Under the pieces are notes generated by a model. That model did no database searches. It was not told the DNA's origin and saw only the letters and a program-made list of their open reading frames with translations. Positions 5,705 to 14,312 of a stretch of DNA of 14,827 nt are shown in pieces. Source of the stretch: an uncultured Mycoplasmatota bacterium (GTDB taxonomy: Bacteria; Bacillota_I; Bacilli_A; RF39; UBA660); contig USDC01000004.1 of the NCBI GenBank assembly GCA_900553435.1, forward strand, positions 1 to 14,827, given 5' to 3'. The stretch's first letter is position 1. Every line of letters begins with the position of its first letter. Position numbers and translations under genes: made by a program.

Positions 5705-5861
5705 AATAGGAAATAATAATAAAATAAATAAATCAGTTATTGGAAACAATAATGGGATTACTAATGAAAAAGAAAACAAATTTATATTGAAAAATATTAT
5801 TATACCTATTATTGTTGGTTTAATAATTGCAGGCATAGTGTTTTTCTTAAAATGGAATTAA
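5697..5861 (+). CDS. 54-residue single-span membrane peptide with Gly-Asn repeat
   Basis: The peptide begins IKIGNNNKINKSVIGNNNG after its Met, the same unit that ends the AbiTii-domain protein. A charged linker (residues 21-29) follows. A single hydrophobic segment at about 30-51 (LKNIIIPIIVGLIIAGIVFF) is a clear transmembrane helix, and LKWN ends the protein. Its start overlaps the upstream stop, and it has no ribosome-binding site of its own, so translation would be by coupling or by frameshift. The repeat units start 55 bp apart, one base off a codon multiple, so a single-base change would fuse both frames into one membrane-anchored AbiTii protein. It could be a genuine separate subunit or the tail of a frameshifted gene. 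Confidence 0.6.
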   Translation: MIKIGNNNKINKSVIGNNNGITNEKENKFILKNIIIPIIVGLIIAGIVFFLKWN

Positions 5862-5874
5862 TGGAGGTAGAATG

Positions 5875-7464
5875 ATGAATAATAAAAAAGAAAGAGAAAG
5901 AGAAAAATTACATAAAACAATATGGAAAATAGCAAATGAATTAAGAGGATCAGTAGATGGATGGGATTTTAAACAATATGTGTTAGGATTATTGTTTTAT
6001 AGATTTATATCTGAAAATATAGAAAACTATGTTAATGAAAATCAAAGAAAAGCAGGAATAAAAGATTTTAAATACAGAGATATTTCTGATGAAGAAGCCT
6101 TATTAGGTAAAACACAAATACTTGAAGAAAAAGGATTTTTTATATTGCCAAGTGAATTATTTTGCAATATTAAAAAAGGTGCAGATAAGAATGAAAATTT
6201 AAATGTAGTTATATCAAATGTATTTAATAATATAGAAGCATCAGCTAGAGGAACTGCATCTGAAAATGATGTAAAAGGTTTATTTGATGATTTTACTATT
6301 GATAACAAATTAGGTAATACAGTAGATGAAAGAAATGAAAAACTTGTTAAATTATTAAATGCTATTGGAGATTTAAATTTTGGCGATTACGAAGATAATA
6401 ATATAGACTTATTTGGAGATGCTTATGAATTCTTGATGACTATGTACGCATCATCTGCAGGAAAATCTGGAGGAGAATTTTTTACACCACAAGAAGTTGG
6501 AGAATTACTTGCTAGAATAGTTATAATGGACAAAACATCAGTTAATAAAGTATATGATCCTGCTTGTGGTTCTGGAGGACTTTTACTAAAATTTGCTAAA
6601 ATATTAGGTAAAGAAAATGTAAGGGAAGGATTCTTTGGACAAGAGATAAATCTTACCACTTATAATTTGGCTAGAATTAATATGTTTTTACATAATATAA
6701 ATTATAATAACTTTAGTATAGAAAGAGGAGATACATTATTACATCCTATTCATTGGAATGATGAGCCTTTCGATGCTATTGTTTCTAATCCACCTTATGG
6801 AATTAAGTGGGTTGGTAAGGATAATCCAATATTGATTAATGATGAAAGATTTGCTCCAGCGGGTGTTTTAGCACCAAAAAATGCTGCTGATTTAGCTTTT
6901 ACTATGCACATGTTATCTTGGCTTTCACCTAAAGGAACTGCTGCTATAGTTGAATTTCCTGGAGTTCTTTATAGAACAGGTGTAGAACAAAAAATAAGAA
7001 AATACATGGTTGATAATAATTTTGTTGATACAGTTATACAGTTACCTTCAGGATTGTTTTTTGGAACATCTATTGCAACATGTATAATAGTATTAAAGAA
7101 AAATAAGTCAGATAATAATATTTTATTTATTGATGCAACTGATGAATGTATTCCAAATACTAACAAAATGAAGAATGCTACAAATAACAATAAATTATCT
7201 GATGTTAATATAGATAATATTATTTCATTAATTAAAGATAGAAGCACCATTGATAAAAAAACATATTTAGCTACTTATGATGAAGTAACTGAAAATGATT
7301 ATAATTTATCTATAAATTCATATATAAAATCAAATGAAGAAAAATCTAACATAGATATTAAAGAGGTGAACTCAAAACTTTTAGAAGTAGTACCTAGACA
7401 ACAAAAAATTAGAGAAGAACTCGAAAAAATAATTAAAGAACTTGAGGTCGATTATTATGACTAA
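5875..7464 (+). CDS. hsdM: Type I restriction-modification DNA methyltransferase subunit HsdM
   Basis: This is an N6-adenine methyltransferase of about 529 residues that uses S-adenosylmethionine and works in the HsdM2S modification and HsdR2M2S restriction complexes. Counted from the ATG at 5872, the N-terminal helical HsdM_N domain spans roughly 10-150 (GWDFKQYVLGLLFYRFIS). The SAM-binding motif I is DPACGSGG at 229-236, and the catalytic motif IV is NPPY at 306-309. A charged C-terminal coiled helix ends the protein. Two adjacent ATGs exist; the one at 5875 is 6 nt from GGAGGT (5863-5868) and is preferred. It follows the membrane peptide by 13 bp and overlaps hsdS. All catalytic motifs are intact. 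Confidence 0.93.
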   Translation: MNNKKEREREKLHKTIWKIANELRGSVDGWDFKQYVLGLLFYRFISENIENYVNENQRKAGIKDFKYRDISDEEALLGKTQILEEKGFFILPSELFCNIKKGADKNENLNVVISNVFNNIEASARGTASENDVKGLFDDFTIDNKLGNTVDERNEKLVKLLNAIGDLNFGDYEDNNIDLFGDAYEFLMTMYASSAGKSGGEFFTPQEVGELLARIVIMDKTSVNKVYDPACGSGGLLLKFAKILGKENVREGFFGQEINLTTYNLARINMFLHNINYNNFSIERGDTLLHPIHWNDEPFDAIVSNPPYGIKWVGKDNPILINDERFAPAGVLAPKNAADLAFTMHMLSWLSPKGTAAIVEFPGVLYRTGVEQKIRKYMVDNNFVDTVIQLPSGLFFGTSIATCIIVLKKNKSDNNILFIDATDECIPNTNKMKNATNNNKLSDVNIDNIISLIKDRSTIDKKTYLATYDEVTENDYNLSINSYIKSNEEKSNIDIKEVNSKLLEVVPRQQKIREELEKIIKELEVDYYD

Positions 7465-8671
7465 AATAGGTGATTTAATAAAAAACATGTGTCCTAATGG
7501 TGTTACTTATAAGAAACTTGATACAGTTTGTAAGATAGAAAAAGGCAAACAATTAAATAAGGAATTACTAAGTGAAATTGGAACATATCCTGTTATTAAT
7601 GGTGGAATTTCTCCATCTGGGTATTGGGATGACTATAATTTTGATGAAAATAAAATAACTATTAGTCAAGGCGGTGCTTCTGCAGGGTATGTAAATTATA
7701 TTACATCAAAATTTTGGGCAGGTGCGCATTGTTATGTGGTAAATTCTTGCAATCAAGAACTCAATTATAAATATATTTATCATTTCTTAAAGGAAAAGCA
7801 AAAATTTTTATTATCTTCACAAGTTGGAGCTGGTATTCCAAGTATTTCTCTAAAAGAAATTAATGCTTTAAAAATACCATGTCCTCCTTTAGAAATTCAA
7901 AATGAAATTGTAAAAATATTAGATAAATTTGGCGAGCTAGAAGCGGAGCTAGAAGCGGAGCTAGAAGCGAGGGAAAGTCAATACGAGTTTTGGAGTGGAA
8001 AAATTTTTGAAAGTCATATGAATGGAGAAACAAAACATATAACTGATATAGCTCTTGTAAAAGCAAGAGTTGGTTGGCAACGACTAACTACTGCAGAATA
8101 TTTAAATTCAGGAGATTATTATTTGGTTACTGGAACTGATTTTACTGATGATGGAAAAGTTGATTTTGATGATGTAAGCTTAACTTCGAATGGTAGAGGT
8201 ATAATATTAAGAAGTGAAGTACCAAATACTGATGAAAATATTCAAATTCATAAAAATGATATATTAATAACAAAAGATGGTACATTAGGAAAAATTGCGT
8301 ATTTAGATGATGAACCAGATAAATTGACTACTCTCAATAGTGGAGTTTTCAGAATCAAAATTAATAATGAAAAAGTTTTACCTAGATATATATATCATTA
8401 TTTCAATTCTAAAATATTTAAAGATTTTGTAGAAAGTGTAAAAACAGGATCGACTATTCCACATTTAACGCAAGAAAAGTTAACTAATCTTAATATACCT
8501 ATACCTTCAGTAGAAGAACAAGCAAAGATTGTTAATATATTAGATAAATTTGATTCTTTAATTAGAAATATAACAATAGGATTACCTGCAGAAATTGAAT
8601 TAAGGAAACAGCAATACGATTATTATAGAAATAAATTATTTGAATTTGAGGAGATGAGTGTAAATGAGTAA
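7457..8671 (+). CDS. hsdS: Type I restriction-modification specificity subunit HsdS
   Basis: This 404-residue protein sets the bipartite DNA target of the complex. Two target recognition domains are visible, about residues 5-140 and 195-345. Each is followed by a conserved helical spacer (PCPPLEIQNEIVKILDKF near 143, IPSVEEQAKIVNILDKF near 350). The first spacer holds three tandem ELEA units at residues 160-171, coded by perfect 12-bp repeats. The chosen ATG has GAGGT 8 nt upstream; an upstream TTG in frame at 7442 is less likely. The start overlaps hsdM by 8 bp and the end overlaps hsdR by 8 bp. The target sequence cannot be read from the protein. No second hsdS copy or inversion repeats are in the window. 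Confidence 0.92.
   Translation: MTKIGDLIKNMCPNGVTYKKLDTVCKIEKGKQLNKELLSEIGTYPVINGGISPSGYWDDYNFDENKITISQGGASAGYVNYITSKFWAGAHCYVVNSCNQELNYKYIYHFLKEKQKFLLSSQVGAGIPSISLKEINALKIPCPPLEIQNEIVKILDKFGELEAELEAELEARESQYEFWSGKIFESHMNGETKHITDIALVKARVGWQRLTTAEYLNSGDYYLVTGTDFTDDGKVDFDDVSLTSNGRGIILRSEVPNTDENIQIHKNDILITKDGTLGKIAYLDDEPDKLTTLNSGVFRIKINNEKVLPRYIYHYFNSKIFKDFVESVKTGSTIPHLTQEKLTNLNIPIPSVEEQAKIVNILDKFDSLIRNITIGLPAEIELRKQQYDYYRNKLFEFEEMSVNE
7934..7969 (+). repeat. Three perfect 12-bp repeats in the hsdS central spacer
   Basis: The unit GAGCTAGAAGCG occurs three times without a mismatch (7934-7945, 7946-7957, 7958-7969) and codes for ELEA three times. It is much richer in G and C than the surrounding gene. 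In EcoR124-type HsdS, a gain or loss of a 12-bp (TAEL) repeat in this spacer changes the gap between the two half-targets by one base pair. Confidence 0.9.
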
Positions 8672-11600
8672 TATAGGGTTAATAAGTGAAAATGATAACT
8701 CTACTGTATTGGCTGAATATACAGTATTAAATAGAGTAGCAACATCTTTTCAAAGTGAAGATGCTCTTGAAAAAGAACTAATAAAAACATTAACAGAACA
8801 AGGATATGAAAGGTTAGCAATTAACACTGAAGATGAATTAATTCTGAATTTAAGAAGACAATTAGAAAAACTTAATAATTATACTTTTACTGATGGAGAA
8901 TGGGATTCTTTCTTTACTAAAGTAATAGCTAATAAAAATGATTACATAATTGAAAAAACAAGATTGATTCAGGAAGATTATAAGCAAGAAATAACTCTTG
9001 ATTCAGGAGAAAAGAAAAACATCTATTTAATAGATAAAAATAATATTCACAATAATAGTCTTCAAGTATTAAATCAATATGTTAATAATGATGGTAATTT
9101 TGATAATAGATATGATGTAACAATTTTAGTAAATGGTCTTCCTTTAGTTCATGTTGAATTAAAGAAAAGAGGAATCGATTTAAGAGAAGCATTCAACCAA
9201 ATAGAAAGATATCAAAGAGATTCATTTTGGGCTGGATCAGGATTATATAATTTTGTTCAAATATTTGTTATATCAAATGGAACATTAACTAAGTATTATT
9301 CAAATACTACAAGAGAGTTTCATATTAATAATCAAAAGAAAAAGAAATCTAACTCATTTGAATTTACTTCTTATTGGGCTGATCAAAAGAATAATGGTAT
9401 TACAGATCTAATTGATTTTGCTAAAACATTCTTTACTAAACATACATTATTAAATGTATTAACTAAGTATTGCGTATTTACAAGTGAAGAAGATTTATTA
9501 GTAATGCGACCTTATCAAATAGTAGCAACAGAGAAGATTTTAAATAGAATTACAATTGCATACAATAACAAGTTTTATGGAACACTTAGATCAGGTGGAT
9601 ACATTTGGCATACAACAGGATCAGGTAAAACATTAACATCATTTAAAACTTCACAATTAGCTAGCAAATTAGATTTTATTGATAAAGTATTATTTGTAGT
9701 TGATAGAAAAGACTTAGACTATCAAACTATGAAAGAGTACGATAGATTTAAAGAGGGTGCAGCTAATTCTAATACATCAACAAAGGTATTAGAAGAGCAA
9801 TTAAATGATCCTAATGCTAAGATAATAATAACTACAATACAAAAGTTATCTCAATTCATCAAAAAGAATGAGAATAGTGATGTATTTAATAAGCATGTAG
9901 TATTTATATTTGACGAATGTCATAGATCTCAATTTGGAGATATGCATAAAGCAATTATTAAGAAATTTAATAAATACTATTTATTTGGATTTACTGGAAC
10001 TCCAATATTCCCAGAGAATGCTAGAACAATAAAAGGTATATCAGAAACAACAGAACAAATCTTTGGAGAAAGATTACATACTTATACAATAGTAAATGCT
10101 ATAGCAGATAAGAATGTATTACCATTTAGATATGAATATGTTGGTAGAGTAGATCTTCGTGATGATGTTAAAGATGAAAAAGTTTATAACATAGATGAAG
10201 AAAAACTGTTTGATAATCAAATCAGAGTTAGTATGATTACTGATTATATAATAGATCATTTTAGTACAAAAACTAAAACATCTGAAAGTTATGTTTATTC
10301 AACTTTAGATAATGTTACAGCAGTAGCTAAAAGGCAAGATGCTGAAGAAATAAAGTCCAAGAAGAGTATTAATGGTTTCAACTCATTATTTGCAGTATCA
10401 AGCATTAAAATGGCTAAAGAATACTATGCTGAATTTAAGAAACAATTAGCACTAAAAAATAGTAATTTAAAAGTAGCTTTAATATACTCATATGGAGTAA
10501 ATGGAGAAGATGGAGTTATAGATGAAAACTCTGAATCAACTGAAGCACTAAGTACTGATGATAGAACATTCTTAGAGGGTGCTATTAAAGATTACAATAA
10601 TATGTTTGGAACAAGTTACGATACTTCATCAGAAAGATTCCAAAATTATTATAAAGATGTATCGCTAAGGATGAAGAATAGAGAAATAGATATATTAATC
10701 GTAGCAAACATGTTCTTAACAGGATTTGATGCTAAGACATTAAATACATTATGGGTTGATAAGAACCTTAAATGGCACGGATTAATTCAAGCGTTCTCAA
10801 GAACTAATAGAATCTTAAATAGTGTTAAGACATATGGAAATATTGTCTCATTTAGAAATTTAGAGGATAGACTAAATGAAGCATTAGCTAAGTTCGGTGA
10901 TGAGAATGCACACAGCATTGTGTTATTAAAACCATATAAAGATTATTACTATGGATATGAAGATGATAATGGAAAAACATTTGAAGGATATAAATCGTTA
11001 GTTGAAAAACTAACTTCAAAATTTGCACCTGGAGAATTAATGCAAAGTGAAGCAGAACAAAAAGAGTTTATAAAACTATATGGCGCAATATTAAAAGTAA
11101 CTAACATATTATCTTCGTTTGATGAATTTAAAGATGAAGAATTAATAAATGAAAGAGATAAACAAGATTATCATAGCATTTATATTGAACTTTATAATGA
11201 ATTCAGAAATAAGGCTAAACAAGAGAAAACTGATGTTACAGAAGATGTAGTATTTGAAATGGAGTTAATTAAATCAATTGAAGTTAATATAGACTATATC
11301 TTAACATTAGTTAAAAAATATCACGATTCTAATATGAAAGACAAAGAAATATTAGTAAGTATTCAAAAAGCTATTATGGCAAGTCCAGATTTAAGAAATA
11401 AAAAGGATTTAATTATGGCATTCATTGATTCTTTAGATCAAGACTCAAACGTGTATGTTGATTTTGAATCATTCATGAATAGTAAGAAAAAAGAGGAATT
11501 AGATAAGATAATAGCTGATGAAGGACTAAATAAAGATGAAACATATAATTTTATTCAAAGGTCATTTGATAAAGGTAGAGTAGAAACAAACGGAGTAGAG

Positions 11601-11726
11601 GTATCTAATATATTACCTCCAATGAATATGTTCACTCCTAATAATGAACGTCAAGAAAAGAAAAATAAAGTAATTGATAAACTATTAGAATTCTTTGATA
11701 AATTCTTTAGTATTACAAGTAAGTAA
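8664..11726 (+). CDS. hsdR: Type I restriction endonuclease subunit HsdR
   Basis: This is the 1020-residue motor and nuclease of the type I enzyme, which translocates DNA from an unmodified target and cuts at a distance. The PD-(D/E)xK nuclease has D151 (YDVTILVNG) and E165-L-K167 (VELKKRG). The superfamily 2 helicase has Walker A, TGSGKT, at 318-323; the DEAD-like box DECH at 417-420; FGFTGTP shortly after; and in the second RecA lobe ILIVANMFLTGFDAKTLNTL and IQAFSRTNR. A helical C-terminal region that binds the methyltransferase core follows. Length and motifs are complete. The ATG is preceded by GAGGAG about 10 nt upstream and lies inside the hsdS end. Confidence 0.95.
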   Translation: MSNIGLISENDNSTVLAEYTVLNRVATSFQSEDALEKELIKTLTEQGYERLAINTEDELILNLRRQLEKLNNYTFTDGEWDSFFTKVIANKNDYIIEKTRLIQEDYKQEITLDSGEKKNIYLIDKNNIHNNSLQVLNQYVNNDGNFDNRYDVTILVNGLPLVHVELKKRGIDLREAFNQIERYQRDSFWAGSGLYNFVQIFVISNGTLTKYYSNTTREFHINNQKKKKSNSFEFTSYWADQKNNGITDLIDFAKTFFTKHTLLNVLTKYCVFTSEEDLLVMRPYQIVATEKILNRITIAYNNKFYGTLRSGGYIWHTTGSGKTLTSFKTSQLASKLDFIDKVLFVVDRKDLDYQTMKEYDRFKEGAANSNTSTKVLEEQLNDPNAKIIITTIQKLSQFIKKNENSDVFNKHVVFIFDECHRSQFGDMHKAIIKKFNKYYLFGFTGTPIFPENARTIKGISETTEQIFGERLHTYTIVNAIADKNVLPFRYEYVGRVDLRDDVKDEKVYNIDEEKLFDNQIRVSMITDYIIDHFSTKTKTSESYVYSTLDNVTAVAKRQDAEEIKSKKSINGFNSLFAVSSIKMAKEYYAEFKKQLALKNSNLKVALIYSYGVNGEDGVIDENSESTEALSTDDRTFLEGAIKDYNNMFGTSYDTSSERFQNYYKDVSLRMKNREIDILIVANMFLTGFDAKTLNTLWVDKNLKWHGLIQAFSRTNRILNSVKTYGNIVSFRNLEDRLNEALAKFGDENAHSIVLLKPYKDYYYGYEDDNGKTFEGYKSLVEKLTSKFAPGELMQSEAEQKEFIKLYGAILKVTNILSSFDEFKDEELINERDKQDYHSIYIELYNEFRNKAKQEKTDVTEDVVFEMELIKSIEVNIDYILTLVKKYHDSNMKDKEILVSIQKAIMASPDLRNKKDLIMAFIDSLDQDSNVYVDFESFMNSKKKEELDKIIADEGLNKDETYNFIQRSFDKGRVETNGVEVSNILPPMNMFTPNNERQEKKNKVIDKLLEFFDKFFSITSK

Positions 11727-11742
11727 AAGTTGAGGTGAAATA

Positions 11743-13833
11743 ATGGCAGTAGATACATTTAAACCAATTAATCAAACAATAAGTGAAATATTTTCTTGCG
11801 ATGGTATTTATAAAATACCTAATTATCAAAGACAATACAGTTGGACTAATGATCAATTAGAGGCATTATGGGATGATTTATATGAAGCATATCAGAATAA
11901 AACTGTTGATAATGATTGCTATTTCTTGGGTTCAATAGTAGTAGTTAATGATGGAAAAGGATATTTTGAATTAATAGATGGACAGCAAAGAATTACAACA
12001 TTAATGATATTAATGAATGTATTAGTAAAGGACTTCCCTGAAATCAATAAAAATAGTGATGAAATATTTGTCGCTGATAAAGATAAAATTCAAAACTGTA
12101 TTTTATTTCAAGGAAGAAAGAATAGGTTACAATTACAAACTGATCCTAAATATGATTCCATATTTAATGATTTGATAATCAATTGTGAATCATTTGCAGA
12201 TATGGATGAACCTACTAAAAAAGAATTAAAACTTGATGATCCACAATATAAATATATTAATTCAGCAGTATTCTTTTATAAAAAATTATCTGAATTAAAT
12301 GAAACTGAATTAGATGAATTTGTAAATTATATATTCTATTCTACAAACATCATTAAAATAGAATGTACTAATCAATCATTTGCTATCAAACTATTCCAAG
12401 TATTAAATGATAGAGGATTAGAATTATCACCATCTGATATAGTAAAATCATATATAATAGGAAAATATGAGCAAGATGATGAAACGGGAAAACAAATATT
12501 TAACAATAACTGGAAGAATATTGAGGATTTATCTAAACAATATGGATTTAAAATTGATGACTTTGTAGTATTTTATGAATATTATAAATTGAAATCAAAT
12601 CCTAAAAGACAAGTAGTAGATGAATTAAGAGATATTATTCAAAGAAGTGATGTATACGAATTGGTAGCAGAACTTCATAGTTTCTCAGAATCATTAAAGA
12701 AAGTCTATGAGTCAAATAATCCAGTAATACTAAGTTTAAGATATATACCATGGAAGTTCTATGTTATGACTGCATTAACAAGTGCATACCAAGTGAATTA
12801 TCCAGAAAAGGATAAATTATTTAAAGAAATTAGAAGATTTTTCTATATATCATTAACTGCAGGATGTACATTAAACCAAATAAAACAAACTTCATTTAAA
12901 TTAATTGAATCAATCGTTAATGGAAACAGTATTGATGAGATAAAAGAAGATTTAAATAGAACTATAATATCAAGAAGAATGTATGCAAAAGTATATGATG
13001 CTTTAGATAATGATGTTTATAATGAAAAGTTTTTGAAACCATTAATGCTATCCTTAGAGTATGAAATTCGAGAAAAAACAGACAAGAGCTTTTATTCCTT
13101 AGATAATACATTACATATGGATCACATCTTACCAAGAGCTTATAAGCAAAATGATGAATGGAATTATATTAAGGACGAAGAAGTATTACCTGAAATAAAT
13201 GGATTAGGTAATATGGCCTTACTTCAAGATATCAAGAATGAAGAAGCACTTAATTGTGGATTTGATAGAAAAATCAGAATATATAAAGGTCAAGACGAAG
13301 AAGGAAACAATAAGTCAGGAATCACGTCGTTTGAATTTACAAGAAAGATTATTGAATATTATGATTCAGGAAATAGAACATGGAATATTAATCAAATTTT
13401 AGAAAGAAAAAAATATTTAATATCTAAAATAGAAGAGATGTTAGAAATTAGTAGAGAAGATATTAATTTAAAATTACCAGAAGAATCTACAGGTGGCAAA
13501 ACTGGAAAGTCTAAATGGTTATATAAAAATGTTTACTACGATAATGCAAAATTAGTAAGAGCACTAATTCAAGATTACATTGTTGATAAAGGAATAAAAA
13601 AATATATTGATATTCCTGAAGATATCAGAAACTATAAAATGTATTCTCACGAATTAATAATTGATGAAAAAAATGAATTACTTGATAATTATTCATATAC
13701 AAAGGTTGAAGCTAATGGCATGAATATTTATGTTAGAAGTATTTGTCAAAAGAATGATACAAATGAATTTATTGATGTATTAAAGAATTATTACAACTTC
13801 AACTTAGAAACTGTTGATAATTCAGAAGAGTAG
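11743..13833 (+). CDS. GmrSD-like DUF262/DUF1524 endonuclease
   Basis: This 696-residue protein combines the two halves of the GmrSD type IV (modification-dependent) nucleases. DUF262 lies at about 15-235, with IPNYQRQYSW at 25-34, the nucleotide-binding DGQQRITT at 79-86 and FQVLNDRGLELSPSD at 218-232. DUF1524 at about 410-560 holds the His-Me finger nuclease: HMDHILP at 458-464 (D460, H461), GLGNMALL near 487 and N499 with N504 in KNEEALNCGFDRK. Residues 585-696 are an extra C-terminal domain that I do not recognise. GmrSD cleaves DNA carrying glucosylated hydroxymethylcytosine; the modification sensed here is unknown. It follows hsdR by 16 bp with GAGGTGA as RBS, so it is the last gene of the operon. 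Confidence 0.85.
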   Translation: MAVDTFKPINQTISEIFSCDGIYKIPNYQRQYSWTNDQLEALWDDLYEAYQNKTVDNDCYFLGSIVVVNDGKGYFELIDGQQRITTLMILMNVLVKDFPEINKNSDEIFVADKDKIQNCILFQGRKNRLQLQTDPKYDSIFNDLIINCESFADMDEPTKKELKLDDPQYKYINSAVFFYKKLSELNETELDEFVNYIFYSTNIIKIECTNQSFAIKLFQVLNDRGLELSPSDIVKSYIIGKYEQDDETGKQIFNNNWKNIEDLSKQYGFKIDDFVVFYEYYKLKSNPKRQVVDELRDIIQRSDVYELVAELHSFSESLKKVYESNNPVILSLRYIPWKFYVMTALTSAYQVNYPEKDKLFKEIRRFFYISLTAGCTLNQIKQTSFKLIESIVNGNSIDEIKEDLNRTIISRRMYAKVYDALDNDVYNEKFLKPLMLSLEYEIREKTDKSFYSLDNTLHMDHILPRAYKQNDEWNYIKDEEVLPEINGLGNMALLQDIKNEEALNCGFDRKIRIYKGQDEEGNNKSGITSFEFTRKIIEYYDSGNRTWNINQILERKKYLISKIEEMLEISREDINLKLPEESTGGKTGKSKWLYKNVYYDNAKLVRALIQDYIVDKGIKKYIDIPEDIRNYKMYSHELIIDEKNELLDNYSYTKVEANGMNIYVRSICQKNDTNEFIDVLKNYYNFNLETVDNSEE

Positions 13834-13942
13834 TATACAAGAATTAAAAAATGATATAGAAATATGCAGTAAATTTGATGATGTTATAATTATTGATTAT
13901 AGTATAATAGAAAGAAATAATATAATTATATTTATTTGAAAT

Positions 13943-13975
13943 AAATCCAGAAATTAATCTGGATTTTTCTTTTTT
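13943..13975 (+). terminator. Terminator of the restriction operon
   Basis: AAATCCAG 13943-13950 pairs with CTGGATTT 13959-13966 across an 8-nt loop, followed by a T-rich tail (one C interrupts) to 13975. It lies 110 bp past the last stop. Between the stop and the hairpin there is AT-rich sequence with a short open frame (13814-13939, TTG start) that has no ribosome-binding site and is not called. Confidence 0.8.
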
Positions 13976-14029
13976 AGGTACAATTTAGGTACAAAAATAC
14001 TAAAAAACCACGGTAAATGACGGTTTATG
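13973..14029. repeat. Tandem repeats at the right edge of the island (possible integrase arm sites)
   Basis: TTTAGGTACAA occurs twice exactly and back to back (13973-13983 and 13984-13994). Shortly after, ACGGTAAATG 14010-14019 is followed directly by ACGGTTTATG 14020-14029, differing at two bases. AAACC 14005-14009 and GGTTT 14022-14026 also pair. Closely spaced short direct repeats just past the cargo genes are typical of tyrosine integrase arm-binding sites at an attachment end. The remnant recombinase at 3839-4411 shows such an enzyme was once present. An attachment core is not identified. Confidence 0.4.
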
Positions 14030-14073
14030 CCAATATGAAAAGGCTCATATTTAAAGGGTTTAACGTAATTTGG

Positions 14074-14092
14074 TCTCTTCTAACTGAAGAGA
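14074..14092. repeat. 7-bp hairpin at the start of a GC-rich patch
   Basis: TCTCTTC 14074-14080 pairs with GAAGAGA 14086-14092 across a 5-nt loop. It begins a GC-rich patch (to about 14125) that stands out from the AT-rich surroundings. There is no T tail. It could be the 3' part of a host transcript or an attachment core region. It is not a tRNA: no other tRNA arms can be found. Confidence 0.4.
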
Positions 14093-14107
14093 GCAGGCCC
14101 CCCTGAA

Positions 14108-14130
14108 GGAGCCGCAAGACTCCGCTTTTT
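14108..14130 (+). terminator. Probable terminator in the GC-rich patch
   Basis: GGAGCC 14108-14113 and GACTCC 14118-14123 pair with one C-A mismatch around a GCAA loop, followed by GC and five T residues (14126-14130). As no plus-strand gene lies directly upstream, it may belong to a host transcript separated from its body by the island's insertion. Confidence 0.5.
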
Positions 14131-14164
14131 GTTTAATTTAGTGTTTATAAAAGACATTTTCATG

Positions 14165-14280
14165 TGATATAATTAAATAAGTTAATTAGATAATAAACTA
14201 TTATAATATCAAAGTTGGTTATATTATTAATAAGTGATATGAAAAATGTTAGTACTCTTGCATATAAAATTCGTCACTTA
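14165..14280 (+). promoter_or_regulatory. Candidate promoter and leader hairpin of the Fic gene
   Basis: TGATATAAT at 14165-14173 is a perfect extended -10, and a second TATAAT lies at 14202-14207; neither has a good -35. In the leader, TAAGTGA 14231-14237 pairs with TCACTTA 14274-14280, and ATATG with CATAT lies inside. The hairpin could affect the Fic leader, but no riboswitch class is recognised. Confidence 0.35.
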
Positions 14281-14312
14281 CATTATTAAAAAAAGAAAGG
14301 AGGCAAAAACAA

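Noticed and set aside
7457..8671. Invertible hsdS specificity switch
   Set aside because: There is no second or partial hsdS gene, no inverted recognition-domain repeats, and no intact recombinase next to it; only the 12-bp repeat mechanism is supported.
13814..13939. Short frame after the GmrSD-like gene (41 codons, ending in DDVIIIDYSIIERNNIIIFI)
   Set aside because: It has only a TTG start inside the upstream gene and no ribosome-binding site. It may be decayed coding DNA, but there is not enough to call a gene.
14072..14095. tRNA anticodon-arm look-alike in the GC-rich patch
   Set aside because: A 5-bp stem with a 7-nt loop can be drawn, but there is no acceptor, D or T arm around it and the implied anticodon would be unusual.
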